The notes beneath the pieces were generated by a model, which ran no database searches, was not told the origin of the DNA, and saw only the letters and a list, made by a program, of their open reading frames with translations. 36,220 nt of DNA from an uncultured Clostridia bacterium (GTDB lineage Bacteria > Bacillota > Clostridia > Peptostreptococcales > Anaerovoracaceae): the NCBI GenBank assembly GCA_934234035.1, contig CAKQHH010000017.1, positions 1-36,220 on the forward strand, in the 5' to 3' direction. Positions 24,036 through 32,721 of the stretch are shown one piece after another. The position numbers and the translations under genes were made by a program. Position 1 is the first letter of the stretch, and every line of letters begins with the position of its first letter.

Positions 24036-24071
24036 TTTATTTTTATAGAAGATCATTCTGAGGACGAGGGC

Positions 24072-25979
24072 ATGAGCAAGAAATTAAAAAGACAATTGAA
24101 ACAGATTCTGATCGGCTTATCCATTTTTGCGGTTTTGATGGTGGTGGAGCACACCTGCGGTTTTCCGGGGGTTTTGGGAACCCGGTGGGGCGAGTTGGTG
24201 CTGTACTTAATTCCGTATCTGATTGCCGGCCGGGACGTGGTAAAAAAATGTTTTCTCGGCATAAAGAACCGGCAGCTGCTGGACGAGTGTTTTCTCATGA
24301 CCCTGGCGACGGTGGGCGCTTTTGTGACCGGCGAGAACAGCGAGGCGGTTGCGGTGATGCTGTTCTACCAGGTGGGTGAATGGTTCCAGAGCTACGCGGT
24401 GGGGAAATCCAGAAAATCCATTACGGAGCTGATGGACATCGCCCCGGATTTTGCCAATGTGGAGAGAGCCGATGGGTCCATCGAGGAAGTGGATCCGGAG
24501 GAAGTGCAGATTGGGGACACCCTGGTGATTCGTGCCGGGGAGAAGATTCCGGTGGACGGCACGGTGTTGGAGGGTCAGAGCATGGTGAACACATCGGCTC
24601 TTACCGGAGAATCGGTGCCGCGTTCGGCGGTTCCGGGAAATCAGATTATTTCCGGATGCATTAACGGCGAAGGTCTCCTGAAGATTCGGGCGGAGAAGAA
24701 GTACGAGGATTCAACCGTGGCTCAGATTCTGGAGCTGGTGGAAAACGCGTCCTCCAAGAAGTCGAAGACGGAGAATTTCATCACCCGGTTCGCTCGGTAC
24801 TACACGCCAATCGTGGTGGCCGGTGCGGTGATACTGGCCCTCATTCCGCCTATTTTTACGGGCAACTGGATGAATTGGATGATGCGTGCCTGCACCTTCC
24901 TGGTAATCTCCTGCCCGTGCGCTTTGGTCATTTCCGTGCCCCTGTCTTTCTTCGGCGGTATCGGAGCGGCGTCGAACATCGGCGTGCTGGTAAAGGGCTC
25001 CAACTATTTAGAACAGATGGCGCATTTGGACACGGTGGTTTCGGACAAAACCGGCACCCTGACGGAAGGCGTTTTTCACGTGACTCGAGTGGTTCCGGCG
25101 GAAGGTGTTTCGGAAGAAACGGTGCTTCGGAACGCCGCCATCGTGGAAAGCCTGTCCACCCATCCCATCGCCAAATCCATTCAGGCAGCGTACACCGAAG
25201 TTTTGGAGCCGGGGTTGGCACGGGATGCGCGGAATATCTCCGGCCAGGGCCTCATTGCGAAAGTGGGTGATTCCACGGTCTGCGTGGGAAATAAACGGCT
25301 GATGGAGGAGAACGGAATCGACTACCGAGAGATTCAGGACGGAGAGTCCACCGTCGTCTACGTGGCGGCGGACGGCAAATTCCAAGGTGCCATTCTCATC
25401 TCCGACGAGATTAAGGATAGTGCGGTAAAAGCAATTCGCGAAATGAAGCAGGAGGGCGTCCGGCACGTCGTGATGCTCACCGGAGACCGGAAGGGAATTG
25501 CGGAAGCGGTTGCCGAAAAACTGTCCGTGGATGAATTCCGGGCAGAGCTTCTGCCGGCGGACAAGGTGCAGGCAGTGGAAGAACTGTTGGCGCGGATGTC
25601 CGGCGACAAGAAAGACGGCAGCAACGGCAAGAAGAAGCTGGCATTTATCGGGGACGGAATCAACGATGCACCGGTGCTTTCCCGGGCGGATGTGGGAATT
25701 GCCATGGGTTCCATGGGTTCCGATGCGGCCATTGAAGCTGCGGACGTGGTCATCATGGATGACGATATCGGCAAAATCCCGCGCACCATTCGAATTGCCC
25801 GGCAGACGGTGGGCATCGCCTACCAGAACATTGCCTTCGCGCTGTTTATCAAGATTCTGTTCTTGATTCTGGGTGCTTTGGGCATTATCGGAATGTGGTG
25901 GGCCGTGTTCGCCGACGTGGGCGTCGCTGTAATTTGCATTTTGAATTCCATGCGGATGTTGAAACGAAAAGGGGTATAA
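24072..25979 (+). CDS. P1B-type metal-translocating ATPase (Zn/Cd efflux, CadA/ZntA-like)
   Basis: A 635-residue pump exporting divalent metal. No N-terminal HMA domain; membrane segments begin near residue 11. Actuator motif TGES (178-181), membrane metal site CPC (281-283 in SCPCALV), phosphorylation site Asp325 (DKTGTLT), His364-Pro365 (STHPIAKS), MLTGD, and GDGINDAP are intact. The last membrane segment has ADVGVAVICILNSMR, where the Asp near the start of the segment is the zinc/cadmium-group (P1B-2) marker. With the zinc-type repressor and HMA protein upstream, Zn(II)/Cd(II) efflux is the likely role; lead is possible. Terminator at 25996-26041. Confidence 0.94.
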   Translation: MSKKLKRQLKQILIGLSIFAVLMVVEHTCGFPGVLGTRWGELVLYLIPYLIAGRDVVKKCFLGIKNRQLLDECFLMTLATVGAFVTGENSEAVAVMLFYQVGEWFQSYAVGKSRKSITELMDIAPDFANVERADGSIEEVDPEEVQIGDTLVIRAGEKIPVDGTVLEGQSMVNTSALTGESVPRSAVPGNQIISGCINGEGLLKIRAEKKYEDSTVAQILELVENASSKKSKTENFITRFARYYTPIVVAGAVILALIPPIFTGNWMNWMMRACTFLVISCPCALVISVPLSFFGGIGAASNIGVLVKGSNYLEQMAHLDTVVSDKTGTLTEGVFHVTRVVPAEGVSEETVLRNAAIVESLSTHPIAKSIQAAYTEVLEPGLARDARNISGQGLIAKVGDSTVCVGNKRLMEENGIDYREIQDGESTVVYVAADGKFQGAILISDEIKDSAVKAIREMKQEGVRHVVMLTGDRKGIAEAVAEKLSVDEFRAELLPADKVQAVEELLARMSGDKKDGSNGKKKLAFIGDGINDAPVLSRADVGIAMGSMGSDAAIEAADVVIMDDDIGKIPRTIRIARQTVGIAYQNIAFALFIKILFLILGALGIIGMWWAVFADVGVAVICILNSMRMLKRKGV

Positions 25980-25995
25980 ATAAAGAAATATGGGG

Positions 25996-26041
25996 GCGGT
26001 GCCAAAGCGGTGAGAACCGGCTTTGGCACCGCTTCTTTTTG
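25996..26041 (+). terminator. Intrinsic terminator of the metal-efflux operon
   Basis: GCGGTGCCAAAGC (25996-26008) and GCTTTGGCACCGC (26020-26032) form a perfect 13-bp stem with an 11-nt loop, followed by TTCTTTTTG. Confidence 0.93.
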
Positions 26042-26077
26042 TGTGAAACGTTTGTTTCGCGAACACATCCTCCAAGC

Positions 26078-26152
26078 TTTAAGAATTCTTAAGAAATCTT
26101 AAGAATTGAAAAACCCTATCTTAATAGAATCTTAATACAAGCGTGATATAAT
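26078..26152 (+). promoter_or_regulatory. Direct-repeat regulator sites and -10 of the Dlt-like operon
   Basis: CTTAA-type direct repeats start at 26078 (TTTAAGAA), 26088 and 26098 (CTTAAGAA), 26120 (CTTAATAG) and 26131 (CTTAATAC): steps of 10, 10, 22 and 11 bp, all on one helical face with one turn skipped. The last repeat covers the place of a -35. A good -10, TATAAT, follows (26147-26152), but no consensus -35 exists at 17 bp. This layout suits activation by an OmpR/PhoP-type regulator; one is encoded in this operon. Confidence 0.6.
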
Positions 26153-26184
26153 AGTCCATATACTGAAAATGAAAGGTAAATACT

Positions 26185-27756
26185 ATGGCATATAATGTTA
26201 ATTCCTATTTTATCTTCCTGCCGACGGTGGCACTCCTGTACCAGCTGGTGAAGAAGGAGCGGCGATGGTGGGTGCTGCTGGGGGCCAGCGTGGTATTTTT
26301 TTGGCTGATCAGCCGGCAGCTTATCCTTTGGGCGGTGGCGACCGCCGGGATTACCTACAGCATTGCGGGATGGATTGACCGCACACAGGTTCAGATTAAA
26401 GCCATTGACCGTTCGGAGAAGAAACGGCGAAACGCCCTGAAGGAGAAATCCCGGAAGATTCTGCAGCTGGGACTGCTGGGGACCGTGGGCATCCTGGTGG
26501 CACTGAAATATACTGCTTTTACCGTGGAGACGACGATGCAGGTGGTTCGGCATTTTGGCGGGAACGGAAATTTCAGCGTGGGGCGGATTCTGGTTCCCAT
26601 CGGGATTTCGTTCTACACCCTGCAGGCGGTGAGCTATCTGCTGGACGTGTACTGGAAGCGGGAGAAGGCGGAATCCAATTTCTTTAAGCTGTTCCTGTTC
26701 CTGATCTTCTTCCCGACGGTGATGGAAGGTCCGATTCTTCAGTGGAGCGACACGAAGGACACGCTGTATAGCGGCGAACCGATTCAGGGAGAGAACCTGG
26801 GGCTGGGATGCTTCCGGATTATTTGGGGACTTTTTAAAAGAATGATCGTCTCGGACCGACTGAACACGGCGGTGCTGATGCTGTATCGGCCGGAGGCACA
26901 CTACAGCGGATTCATGATTGTGCTGACGGCGGTGATTACCACCATTCAACTGTATCTGGAATTCTCCGGTACCATCGATATCGTCATCGGATCGGCACGG
27001 ATTTTCGGGGTGAAGCTGCCCGAGAATTTCCGTCAGCCCTTCAAGGCCAAGAGCGCCGCGGAGTTCTGGCGGAGATGGCACATCACCTTGGGACGCTGGT
27101 TCAAGAATTATATTTTCTATCCGGTTACCACTTCTTCACTGGTGAAGAAATGGGGAAAGTACGGACGGAAGCATTGCGGAAAGTACATCACCATGGTGGT
27201 CACCAGCGCGATGGCGCTGTTTCCGGTGTGGATGCTGAACGGACTTTGGCACGGACCGAAGTGGCCGTACATCCTGTATGGAGTGTACTATTTCATCATT
27301 CTGTTGGCGGAAGTGGCATTGGAGCCGCTGGGCGAGAAAATGCGGCGGCTGATTCACGTGTCCGATGATAACCCGATTATTCAGAAGTGGCATATGGTTC
27401 GAACCTGGGTGATCATCGTCATGGGCGAGATGCTGTTCCGGGCGGAATCCTTTGGGCAGTTTCTGTCCATGTGCCGAAATATGTTCCGGGGATCCTTCAT
27501 CAGCGACAACCTGGCCACCTCCATGCTGAGCTTGAAGCTGGATCCGGGAGACTGGTTCGTGGTCATTGTGGGAACCGTTCTGGTGTTCATCGTGGACGAC
27601 CTGCTGGAAAAGAAACCGGATCTCTTCGAGCATTTTCCGAAGATTCCGACCTTCTGGCGGTGGAGCGTGTATTACGGATTGATTGTTTTTATTATCGTGT
27701 TCGGAGCCTACGGGGCGGGGTACCAGACCGTGGATCTGATCTATGCGGGATTCTAG
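26185..27756 (+). CDS. MBOAT-family O-acyltransferase (DltB/AlgI-like)
   Basis: A 523-residue multi-pass membrane enzyme of the membrane-bound O-acyltransferase family, which moves an acyl group across the membrane to an exported polymer. Conserved segments: VPIGISFYTLQAVSYLLDVY (137-156), FFPTVMEGPI (175-184), the first conserved His299 in FWRRWHITLGRWFKNYI and the catalytic His356 in NGLWHG. It is longer than typical DltB (about 400) and closer to AlgI in length, with a C-terminal extension. It opens the operon and is followed 16 bp later by an SGNH/DltD-like gene. In Dlt systems DltB takes the aminoacyl group from the carrier protein; that role is inferred here from the gene set. The ribosome site (AAAGG) is only moderate. 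Confidence 0.9.
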   Translation: MAYNVNSYFIFLPTVALLYQLVKKERRWWVLLGASVVFFWLISRQLILWAVATAGITYSIAGWIDRTQVQIKAIDRSEKKRRNALKEKSRKILQLGLLGTVGILVALKYTAFTVETTMQVVRHFGGNGNFSVGRILVPIGISFYTLQAVSYLLDVYWKREKAESNFFKLFLFLIFFPTVMEGPILQWSDTKDTLYSGEPIQGENLGLGCFRIIWGLFKRMIVSDRLNTAVLMLYRPEAHYSGFMIVLTAVITTIQLYLEFSGTIDIVIGSARIFGVKLPENFRQPFKAKSAAEFWRRWHITLGRWFKNYIFYPVTTSSLVKKWGKYGRKHCGKYITMVVTSAMALFPVWMLNGLWHGPKWPYILYGVYYFIILLAEVALEPLGEKMRRLIHVSDDNPIIQKWHMVRTWVIIVMGEMLFRAESFGQFLSMCRNMFRGSFISDNLATSMLSLKLDPGDWFVVIVGTVLVFIVDDLLEKKPDLFEHFPKIPTFWRWSVYYGLIVFIIVFGAYGAGYQTVDLIYAGF

Positions 27757-27772
27757 AAAGGAGGAGGAGCAT

Positions 27773-28849
27773 ATGAAAAAGCAAAGACATACGCTGAGAA
27801 CATGTCTGTTCCTGATTATTTTGTTCCTTATAATCTTCCTTCCGGGGTTGGCATTGACCCCAAAGGTGGTCATGAAATACCACCTGGGCGCCGGAAGAAA
27901 TGCGGTGTATTCCCGCATTGCCAACGAACCGAAGAATACCATCGATGTGCTGGTGATGGGAGACAGCGAGAGCTACACCAGCATTTCCCCCATGAAGATT
28001 TGGAACGAAACCGGATACACGGTCTACGCGGCAGGACAGCCGGGGGCCAATCTGGCGGATACCCGGAACGTGCTGAAGACTGCGTTGGAATCTCAGAAGC
28101 CGAAGGTCATCCTGCTGGAAACCCACAGTTTATTCCGAAACCGGAAGAGCCAATCCTTCCAGAAGCAGTCGGCTCTGGCGGAAAAATTATATAATGCCTT
28201 TCCGGTGCTGCGTTACCACAACAGCTGGAAACAGGTATTTCCCCAGAAGATGCACGCCACCTATAAGGGGTTCGGCATCAGCAGCAAGGTTCGGCCGTAC
28301 ACGGGACCGGCGGATTATATGAATCCACCGGAAGGCGCACCGACGGTTAATCCGAAGGACAAGGATAAGGTTCAGAATACCATCAGCAGGGCCAATCGCC
28401 GAGACTTCGACGCAATTCGGAAGACCTGTGAGAAGTACGGAATCCAGCTGATTCTCTATTCCGCACCGTCCCCGAAGAACTACAACATTCAGCGGTGCAA
28501 CGCCCTGGCAAAGCTGGCGAAGAAAACCAACGTCCCGTATGTGGACTTGAATCGCCGGGTAAAAGAACTTCAAATCGATTGGGCAACGGATACCAGGGAC
28601 CGGGGAGATCATTTGAACATCTCCGGCGCTATCAAAACCACCGGTTACCTTCGGGACTATCTGGTTCAGAACTGCAATTTGGAGGATCGCCGGAACGACC
28701 CCCTGATTTCCGCCAAGTGGAATCGGATATACGGCAACTACGAGATTGCCGAGAAGAAAAAGATGAAGAAAATCAACGGGGACGATACCATGAATTCTTT
28801 GGAGAACCTGCTGGCGGAAGGCGGTTCGAAGAAAGAGCTTCAGGAATAG
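27773..28849 (+). CDS. SGNH/DltD-like exported protein
   Basis: A 358-residue protein with an N-terminal membrane anchor (about 10-29) and an extracellular SGNH-hydrolase-like domain. The nucleophile motif is GDSES (63-67, Ser65), AAGQPGANLADT (86-97) forms the second block, and the C-terminal catalytic block contains Asp279-His280 in DHLN. Such proteins accompany MBOAT enzymes (DltD with DltB, AlgX/AlgJ with AlgI) and complete transfer of the acyl group to the polymer outside the cell. The start at 27773 (MKKQRHT) is used because GGAGGAGG lies ahead of it. It is not a close match to classical DltD by motif, so DltD-like is a role rather than an orthology claim. Confidence 0.82.
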   Translation: MKKQRHTLRTCLFLIILFLIIFLPGLALTPKVVMKYHLGAGRNAVYSRIANEPKNTIDVLVMGDSESYTSISPMKIWNETGYTVYAAGQPGANLADTRNVLKTALESQKPKVILLETHSLFRNRKSQSFQKQSALAEKLYNAFPVLRYHNSWKQVFPQKMHATYKGFGISSKVRPYTGPADYMNPPEGAPTVNPKDKDKVQNTISRANRRDFDAIRKTCEKYGIQLILYSAPSPKNYNIQRCNALAKLAKKTNVPYVDLNRRVKELQIDWATDTRDRGDHLNISGAIKTTGYLRDYLVQNCNLEDRRNDPLISAKWNRIYGNYEIAEKKKMKKINGDDTMNSLENLLAEGGSKKELQE

Positions 28850-28867
28850 CAGAGGAGGCAGAACTCC

Positions 28868-30469
28868 ATGAATGATAAAGGAAAAGATATGAATAATAAC
28901 ATCGATAATACGGGTAAAACCATTTTGGACATCTTTGAGAATACCGCAGTGATTCACGGAAAGCGTCCGGCGGTAAAGGATCCGGTTCGGGAGCTCACCT
29001 ACGGCGAGCTGTTTGAACAGGCCCAGCGCATGGCGGCGGAAGTGGGAGAGGTTCTGTATCCGGAAGAGGACGCGGAGGTGGAGACCGGTTTTCCCATTGC
29101 CATCCTGGCGGAGAAGAGCTGCAGCGAACTGGCGGCGGTTCTGGCTTCCGTCTATGCGGGGAGTTTCTACGTTTGCATCAATCCGGAGCAGACGGAGAGC
29201 CGGATTTCTTCCATTTTAAACGTTCTGGAGCCTCGTCTGGTCATCGTGGAAGACAAACAGAAGGAAAAACTCTCCCGGGCGGGGTACGAAGGAAAAACCC
29301 TGTCCCTGGATGCCTTGGTTGAAAAGGCGAAAGCAGGAAATACGCCGGAAGCGGCCATGATGAAGCTGATAAAGATTCGCCGGGAAATTCGGAGTACCGA
29401 TCCGCTGTACGGTATTTTTACCTCCGGGTCCACGGGAACGCCGAAATGCGTGCTGGTGGAACAGCAGTCTGTGATGGACTTTATCCGGCATTTTGTGGAG
29501 ATTTTCGAATTCACGGAAGAGGATGTCATCGGAAACCAGGCACCCTTTGACTTCGATGTATCGGTAAAGGACATCTATTCCGCTTGGATGACCGGGGCCT
29601 CGTTGCTCCTCATTCCGCGGGAATACTTCTCCACACCGCCGCGGCTGTTGGATTACATCTGCGACAATCACGTGACCAACCTGACCTGGGCGGTATCGGC
29701 GCTGTGCATCATTTCCGGTCTGAAGGGCTTCGGGTACCGGGTGCCGACGGACCTGAAGCGGGTGATGTTCTCCGGTGAGGTGATGCCAATCAAGCAGCTC
29801 ACCATCTGGCAGGAGAATCTGCCGGAGACGAAGTTCGTGAACCTGTACGGACCGTCGGAAATCACCTGCAACTGCACCTACTTCCCGATTGAGCGCCGGT
29901 ACGGGAAGGAAGAAAAGCTGCCTTTGGGAAAGGTGTTCCCGGGACGGACCGTGGTGCTGCTGGACGAAGAGGACCGTCCGGTGAAGGAGGCCGGGCAGCC
30001 CGGAGAAATCTGCGTGATGGGAGAATCCCTGGCGCGGGAATACTATCACAATCCGGAGCAGACGGCAAAGCATTTTGTCCGGTATACGGAGGACGACGGA
30101 ACCACCCGACGGATGTACCGCACCGGAGACCTGGCGGTGCTGGATGAAAACGGAGAGATGGTTTTTGCCGGACGAAAGGATTTTCAGATCAAGCATATGG
30201 GGCATCGAATCGAGCTGGAGGAAATTGAGCTTCAGATGAATGCGCTGGAAGGAGTGCGTCAGAGCTGTTGTTCCTACGATGCTAAAAGAAGCCGGCTTTC
30301 CGCCTATTACACCGGCGATGCGGCCGCTTCGGAGGTGCATCGGCAGCTGAAGGAAAAGCTGCCGGCCTACATGGTTCCGTGGAAATTCCACCACGTCAAG
30401 GAATTCCGCCTGAACAAAAACGGAAAAATCGACCGAAAGGTGCTGACAGAACTGGAGGAAATAGAATGA
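28868..30469 (+). CDS. Amino-acid adenylation enzyme (DltA-like)
   Basis: A 533-residue stand-alone adenylation domain of the ANL superfamily; activates an amino acid with ATP and loads it on a carrier protein. ATP-loop IFTSGSTGTPK (183-193), the amino-group Asp230 in FDFDVSVKDIY, YGPSE (327-331), YRTGD (417-421) and the A10 lysine 520 in NGKIDR are intact. DltA enzymes specific for D-alanine have FCGEVLP at the pocket wall; here it is FSGEVMP (Ser302), so D-Ala selectivity is not assured. By alignment to the GrsA pocket I read roughly D-V-K-T-M-S-L-C-N-K, which I cannot assign. GAGGAGG precedes the start; the end overlaps the decarboxylase gene by 4 bp (ATGA). Confidence 0.9.
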   Translation: MNDKGKDMNNNIDNTGKTILDIFENTAVIHGKRPAVKDPVRELTYGELFEQAQRMAAEVGEVLYPEEDAEVETGFPIAILAEKSCSELAAVLASVYAGSFYVCINPEQTESRISSILNVLEPRLVIVEDKQKEKLSRAGYEGKTLSLDALVEKAKAGNTPEAAMMKLIKIRREIRSTDPLYGIFTSGSTGTPKCVLVEQQSVMDFIRHFVEIFEFTEEDVIGNQAPFDFDVSVKDIYSAWMTGASLLLIPREYFSTPPRLLDYICDNHVTNLTWAVSALCIISGLKGFGYRVPTDLKRVMFSGEVMPIKQLTIWQENLPETKFVNLYGPSEITCNCTYFPIERRYGKEEKLPLGKVFPGRTVVLLDEEDRPVKEAGQPGEICVMGESLAREYYHNPEQTAKHFVRYTEDDGTTRRMYRTGDLAVLDENGEMVFAGRKDFQIKHMGHRIELEEIELQMNALEGVRQSCCSYDAKRSRLSAYYTGDAAASEVHRQLKEKLPAYMVPWKFHHVKEFRLNKNGKIDRKVLTELEEIE

Positions 30470-31674
30470 TGCTTTCAGATAGAATAATCCGGGAGGCGGC
30501 GGAGCGATATCCCACCCCTCTGTATATTTTCGACACGGATGCCCTGTTAGAGCGGTTTCAATATTTTAGAAAACACCTGGGGACGGACATCGGTTTGACC
30601 TACTGCATGAAAACCAATCCGTTTCTCACCGCGGCATCCCTTCCGGAAACCCAGCGAATTGAAGTGTGCTCCGACGGGGAATTTCGGGTGTGCCGAAGCC
30701 TGGAAATTCCCCCGGAAAAGCTCTTGATTTCCGGGGTGCTGAAACGAGCAGAGGATCTGGAAGAAATTCTGGATTACTGCGGGGACCGGGCGCTGTACAC
30801 CGCGGAGTCCCCGAGTCAGCTGGAATTGCTGAACCGAATGGGAATCGAAGGAAATCTGGTGTTGAACGTTCTCCCGAGGCTCACAAACGGCAGCCAATTC
30901 GGAATGGATGAGGAGACCGTACTTTCCTTAATCCAAAGAAGAGCGGAATACAAGGGCGTGGAATTCCACGGAATTCATTTCTTCTCCGGCACCCAGAAAC
31001 ACCGCCTGGCAAAGCATCGGAAGGAACTGAAGAAGCTGGATGAATTCTTCCGAAGACTGGAAGTGGAAGCGGGTTTCCGGGTGCCTATGCTGGAGTACGG
31101 AACCGGTTTCGGCGTGCCGTACTTCGAAGGGCAGGAAGAAGATGTGACATCGCCGGAGCAGCTTTCGGAATTTCGTGATATAATAGCACAGATGAGCTGG
31201 AAAGGGGCGGTGACCCTGGAGATGGGGCGCGCGTTGGCGTACGATACCGGTTACTACATCACCAAGGTGTGCGACGTGAAGACCAATTCCGGAAAGAATT
31301 ATGCCATCACCGATGGCGGAATTCATCAGCTCCACTACGATGGGCAGATTCGAGGCATGTACGTGCCGGAGGTAAAAATACTTTCGGGCAAGCCGGAGGC
31401 GGCCGAATGTGCCGAGACGGTGCACTATTCCATCTGCGGATCCCTGTGCACCACCAACGATATCTTAATTGGAGACTATGGCTGCCGGCCGCTTCGGGAG
31501 GGCGACCTGATTGTTTTTACCCGAACCGGTGCCTATTCGGTGTACGAGGGCATGAGCCTGTTCCTGACCCATGAGCTGCCGGGGGTGGTGCTCTATAGCG
31601 AGACGGAAGGTTTGGCAGAGGTGCGGAAGCAAATGCAGACCCACCCGCTGAACACACCGGTGCGAACTAATTAA
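30466..31674 (+). CDS. PLP fold-III amino-acid decarboxylase (DapDC/ODC-like) in the Dlt-like operon
   Basis: A 402-residue two-domain enzyme of the alanine-racemase fold, group IV decarboxylases. PLP lysine is Lys49 in YCMKTNP (YAVKANP in LysA). HFFSGTQ (171-177), LEYGTGFGVPY (209-219) and LEMGRALA (251-258) correspond to HIGSQ, the glycine-rich phosphate loop and EPGR. The cross-subunit catalytic Cys is Cys328 in GSLCTTNDIL, and GAYSVYEGMS (355-364) matches the AGAY block. Departures from LysA in the substrate-facing motifs argue against ordinary lysine biosynthesis. Start overlaps the adenylation gene by 4 bp; the carrier gene follows. The nearest known parallel is BtrK of butirosin synthesis, which decarboxylates glutamate tethered to a carrier protein. 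Substrate is unknown. Confidence 0.88.
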   Translation: MMLSDRIIREAAERYPTPLYIFDTDALLERFQYFRKHLGTDIGLTYCMKTNPFLTAASLPETQRIEVCSDGEFRVCRSLEIPPEKLLISGVLKRAEDLEEILDYCGDRALYTAESPSQLELLNRMGIEGNLVLNVLPRLTNGSQFGMDEETVLSLIQRRAEYKGVEFHGIHFFSGTQKHRLAKHRKELKKLDEFFRRLEVEAGFRVPMLEYGTGFGVPYFEGQEEDVTSPEQLSEFRDIIAQMSWKGAVTLEMGRALAYDTGYYITKVCDVKTNSGKNYAITDGGIHQLHYDGQIRGMYVPEVKILSGKPEAAECAETVHYSICGSLCTTNDILIGDYGCRPLREGDLIVFTRTGAYSVYEGMSLFLTHELPGVVLYSETEGLAEVRKQMQTHPLNTPVRTN

Positions 31675-31713
31675 TTCAGATGATGACGCGTTACGCGAGA
31701 AAGAAGGAATACG

Positions 31714-31944
31714 ATGAACGAATTACTGGAAATTTTGAATGAAATCGACGATACCATTGATTATGAAACGGAAACCGGCCTGATTGACGACCATCTGCTG
31801 GATTCTTTTGCGATTATCTCTCTGGTGAGCGAGCTGGAGGATGCCTTTGACATTTCCATCGATGCGGCGGAGATGACGCCGGAGAATTTCAACTCTGCGG
31901 CCAATCTGTGGAAGATGGTGGAAAGACTGCAAGAGGACGCATAA
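31714..31944 (+). CDS. Carrier protein (DltC-like)
   Basis: A 76-residue acidic acyl/peptidyl-carrier protein. Ser31 in DDHLLDSFAIISLVSELE is the phosphopantetheine site (DSF in place of the usual DSL), followed by the helix II/III pattern FDISIDAAEMTPENFNSAANL. It should hold the aminoacyl group as a thioester. Ribosome site GAAGGA precedes the ATG; the response-regulator gene starts 3 bp after its stop. Placement after the adenylation and decarboxylase genes makes it the likely partner of both. Confidence 0.92.
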   Translation: MNELLEILNEIDDTIDYETETGLIDDHLLDSFAIISLVSELEDAFDISIDAAEMTPENFNSAANLWKMVERLQEDA

Positions 31945-31947
31945 AGA

Positions 31948-32721
31948 ATGGCTTACAGAATACTGGTTGCCGAGGACGATGGGGATATCGTTCAGGTGCT
32001 GAAGCTGTATTTGAATAATGAGGGGTACGAGGTTCTCCATGCCCCCAATGGGGCGGAGGCGCTGGAAATCATGGAGCAGCAGCCGGCGGACCTTTGCATC
32101 TTCGATATCATGATGCCTCGGATGGATGGCTACGAGCTCATCCGGCGGGTGCGGGAGTTTTCGGCTGTCCCGATTATTGTTTTATCGGCAAAGAAGGAGG
32201 ATGCGGACCGAATTGTGGGGCTGAATATCGGCGCCGACGATTATCTGGTAAAACCATTTAACCCTTTGGAGGTGGTGGCCCGGGTGCGCTCGGTGCTGCG
32301 GCGGTGCTACGAGTTCGATAAGAAGCCGGATCCTTTGGAACAAGCCGGAGCCGAAGAAGGGACCGGCAGCCAACCGTTTCAGACCGATGAAGACATCCGG
32401 TTCGAAAACCTGCGGCTGGACCGAAGCACTCGAAAACTGTATGTGGATGAGGAAATCGTGCCCACCACCCCGGCGGAGTTCCGAATTATGGAGCTCTTGA
32501 TGAGCCATCCGGGAAGGGTGTACACCAAAATTCAGATCTATGAATTTCTGAACGGAGAGTATTACATCAATGATGAAAATACGATAACGGTGCACATTTC
32601 CAATTTGCGGAAGAAAATCGAAGCGAACAATCGGGAGCCCCGTTACATTCAAACGGTGCGGGGCATCGGTTATAAATTCTGCGAGGAGCAGAAGGACAGC
32701 GATGAAGAAACTGAAAAGTAA
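31948..32721 (+). CDS. OmpR-family response regulator
   Basis: A 257-residue two-domain regulator. Receiver domain (1-118): acidic pair Asp10-Asp11, phospho-acceptor Asp53 in FDIMMPRMDG, Ser/Lys in VLSAKK and LVKPFNPLE. An unusually long, polar linker (about 125-150) leads to a winged-helix DNA-binding domain with TPAEFRIMELL, ENTITVHISNLRKKIE and VRGIGYKF. OmpR-type proteins bind direct repeats about 10-11 bp apart, as found at 26078-26138 before this operon. It is co-transcribed with its sensor kinase (20-bp overlap), so the operon appears to encode its own control. Confidence 0.94.
   Translation: MAYRILVAEDDGDIVQVLKLYLNNEGYEVLHAPNGAEALEIMEQQPADLCIFDIMMPRMDGYELIRRVREFSAVPIIVLSAKKEDADRIVGLNIGADDYLVKPFNPLEVVARVRSVLRRCYEFDKKPDPLEQAGAEEGTGSQPFQTDEDIRFENLRLDRSTRKLYVDEEIVPTTPAEFRIMELLMSHPGRVYTKIQIYEFLNGEYYINDENTITVHISNLRKKIEANNREPRYIQTVRGIGYKFCEEQKDSDEETEK

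Noticed and set aside
30466..31674. Ordinary diaminopimelate decarboxylase (lysA)
   Set aside because: Key substrate-side motifs differ (HFFSGTQ, EYGTGFG, LEMGR) and the gene is locked between adenylation and carrier genes; kept as a generic fold-III decarboxylase.
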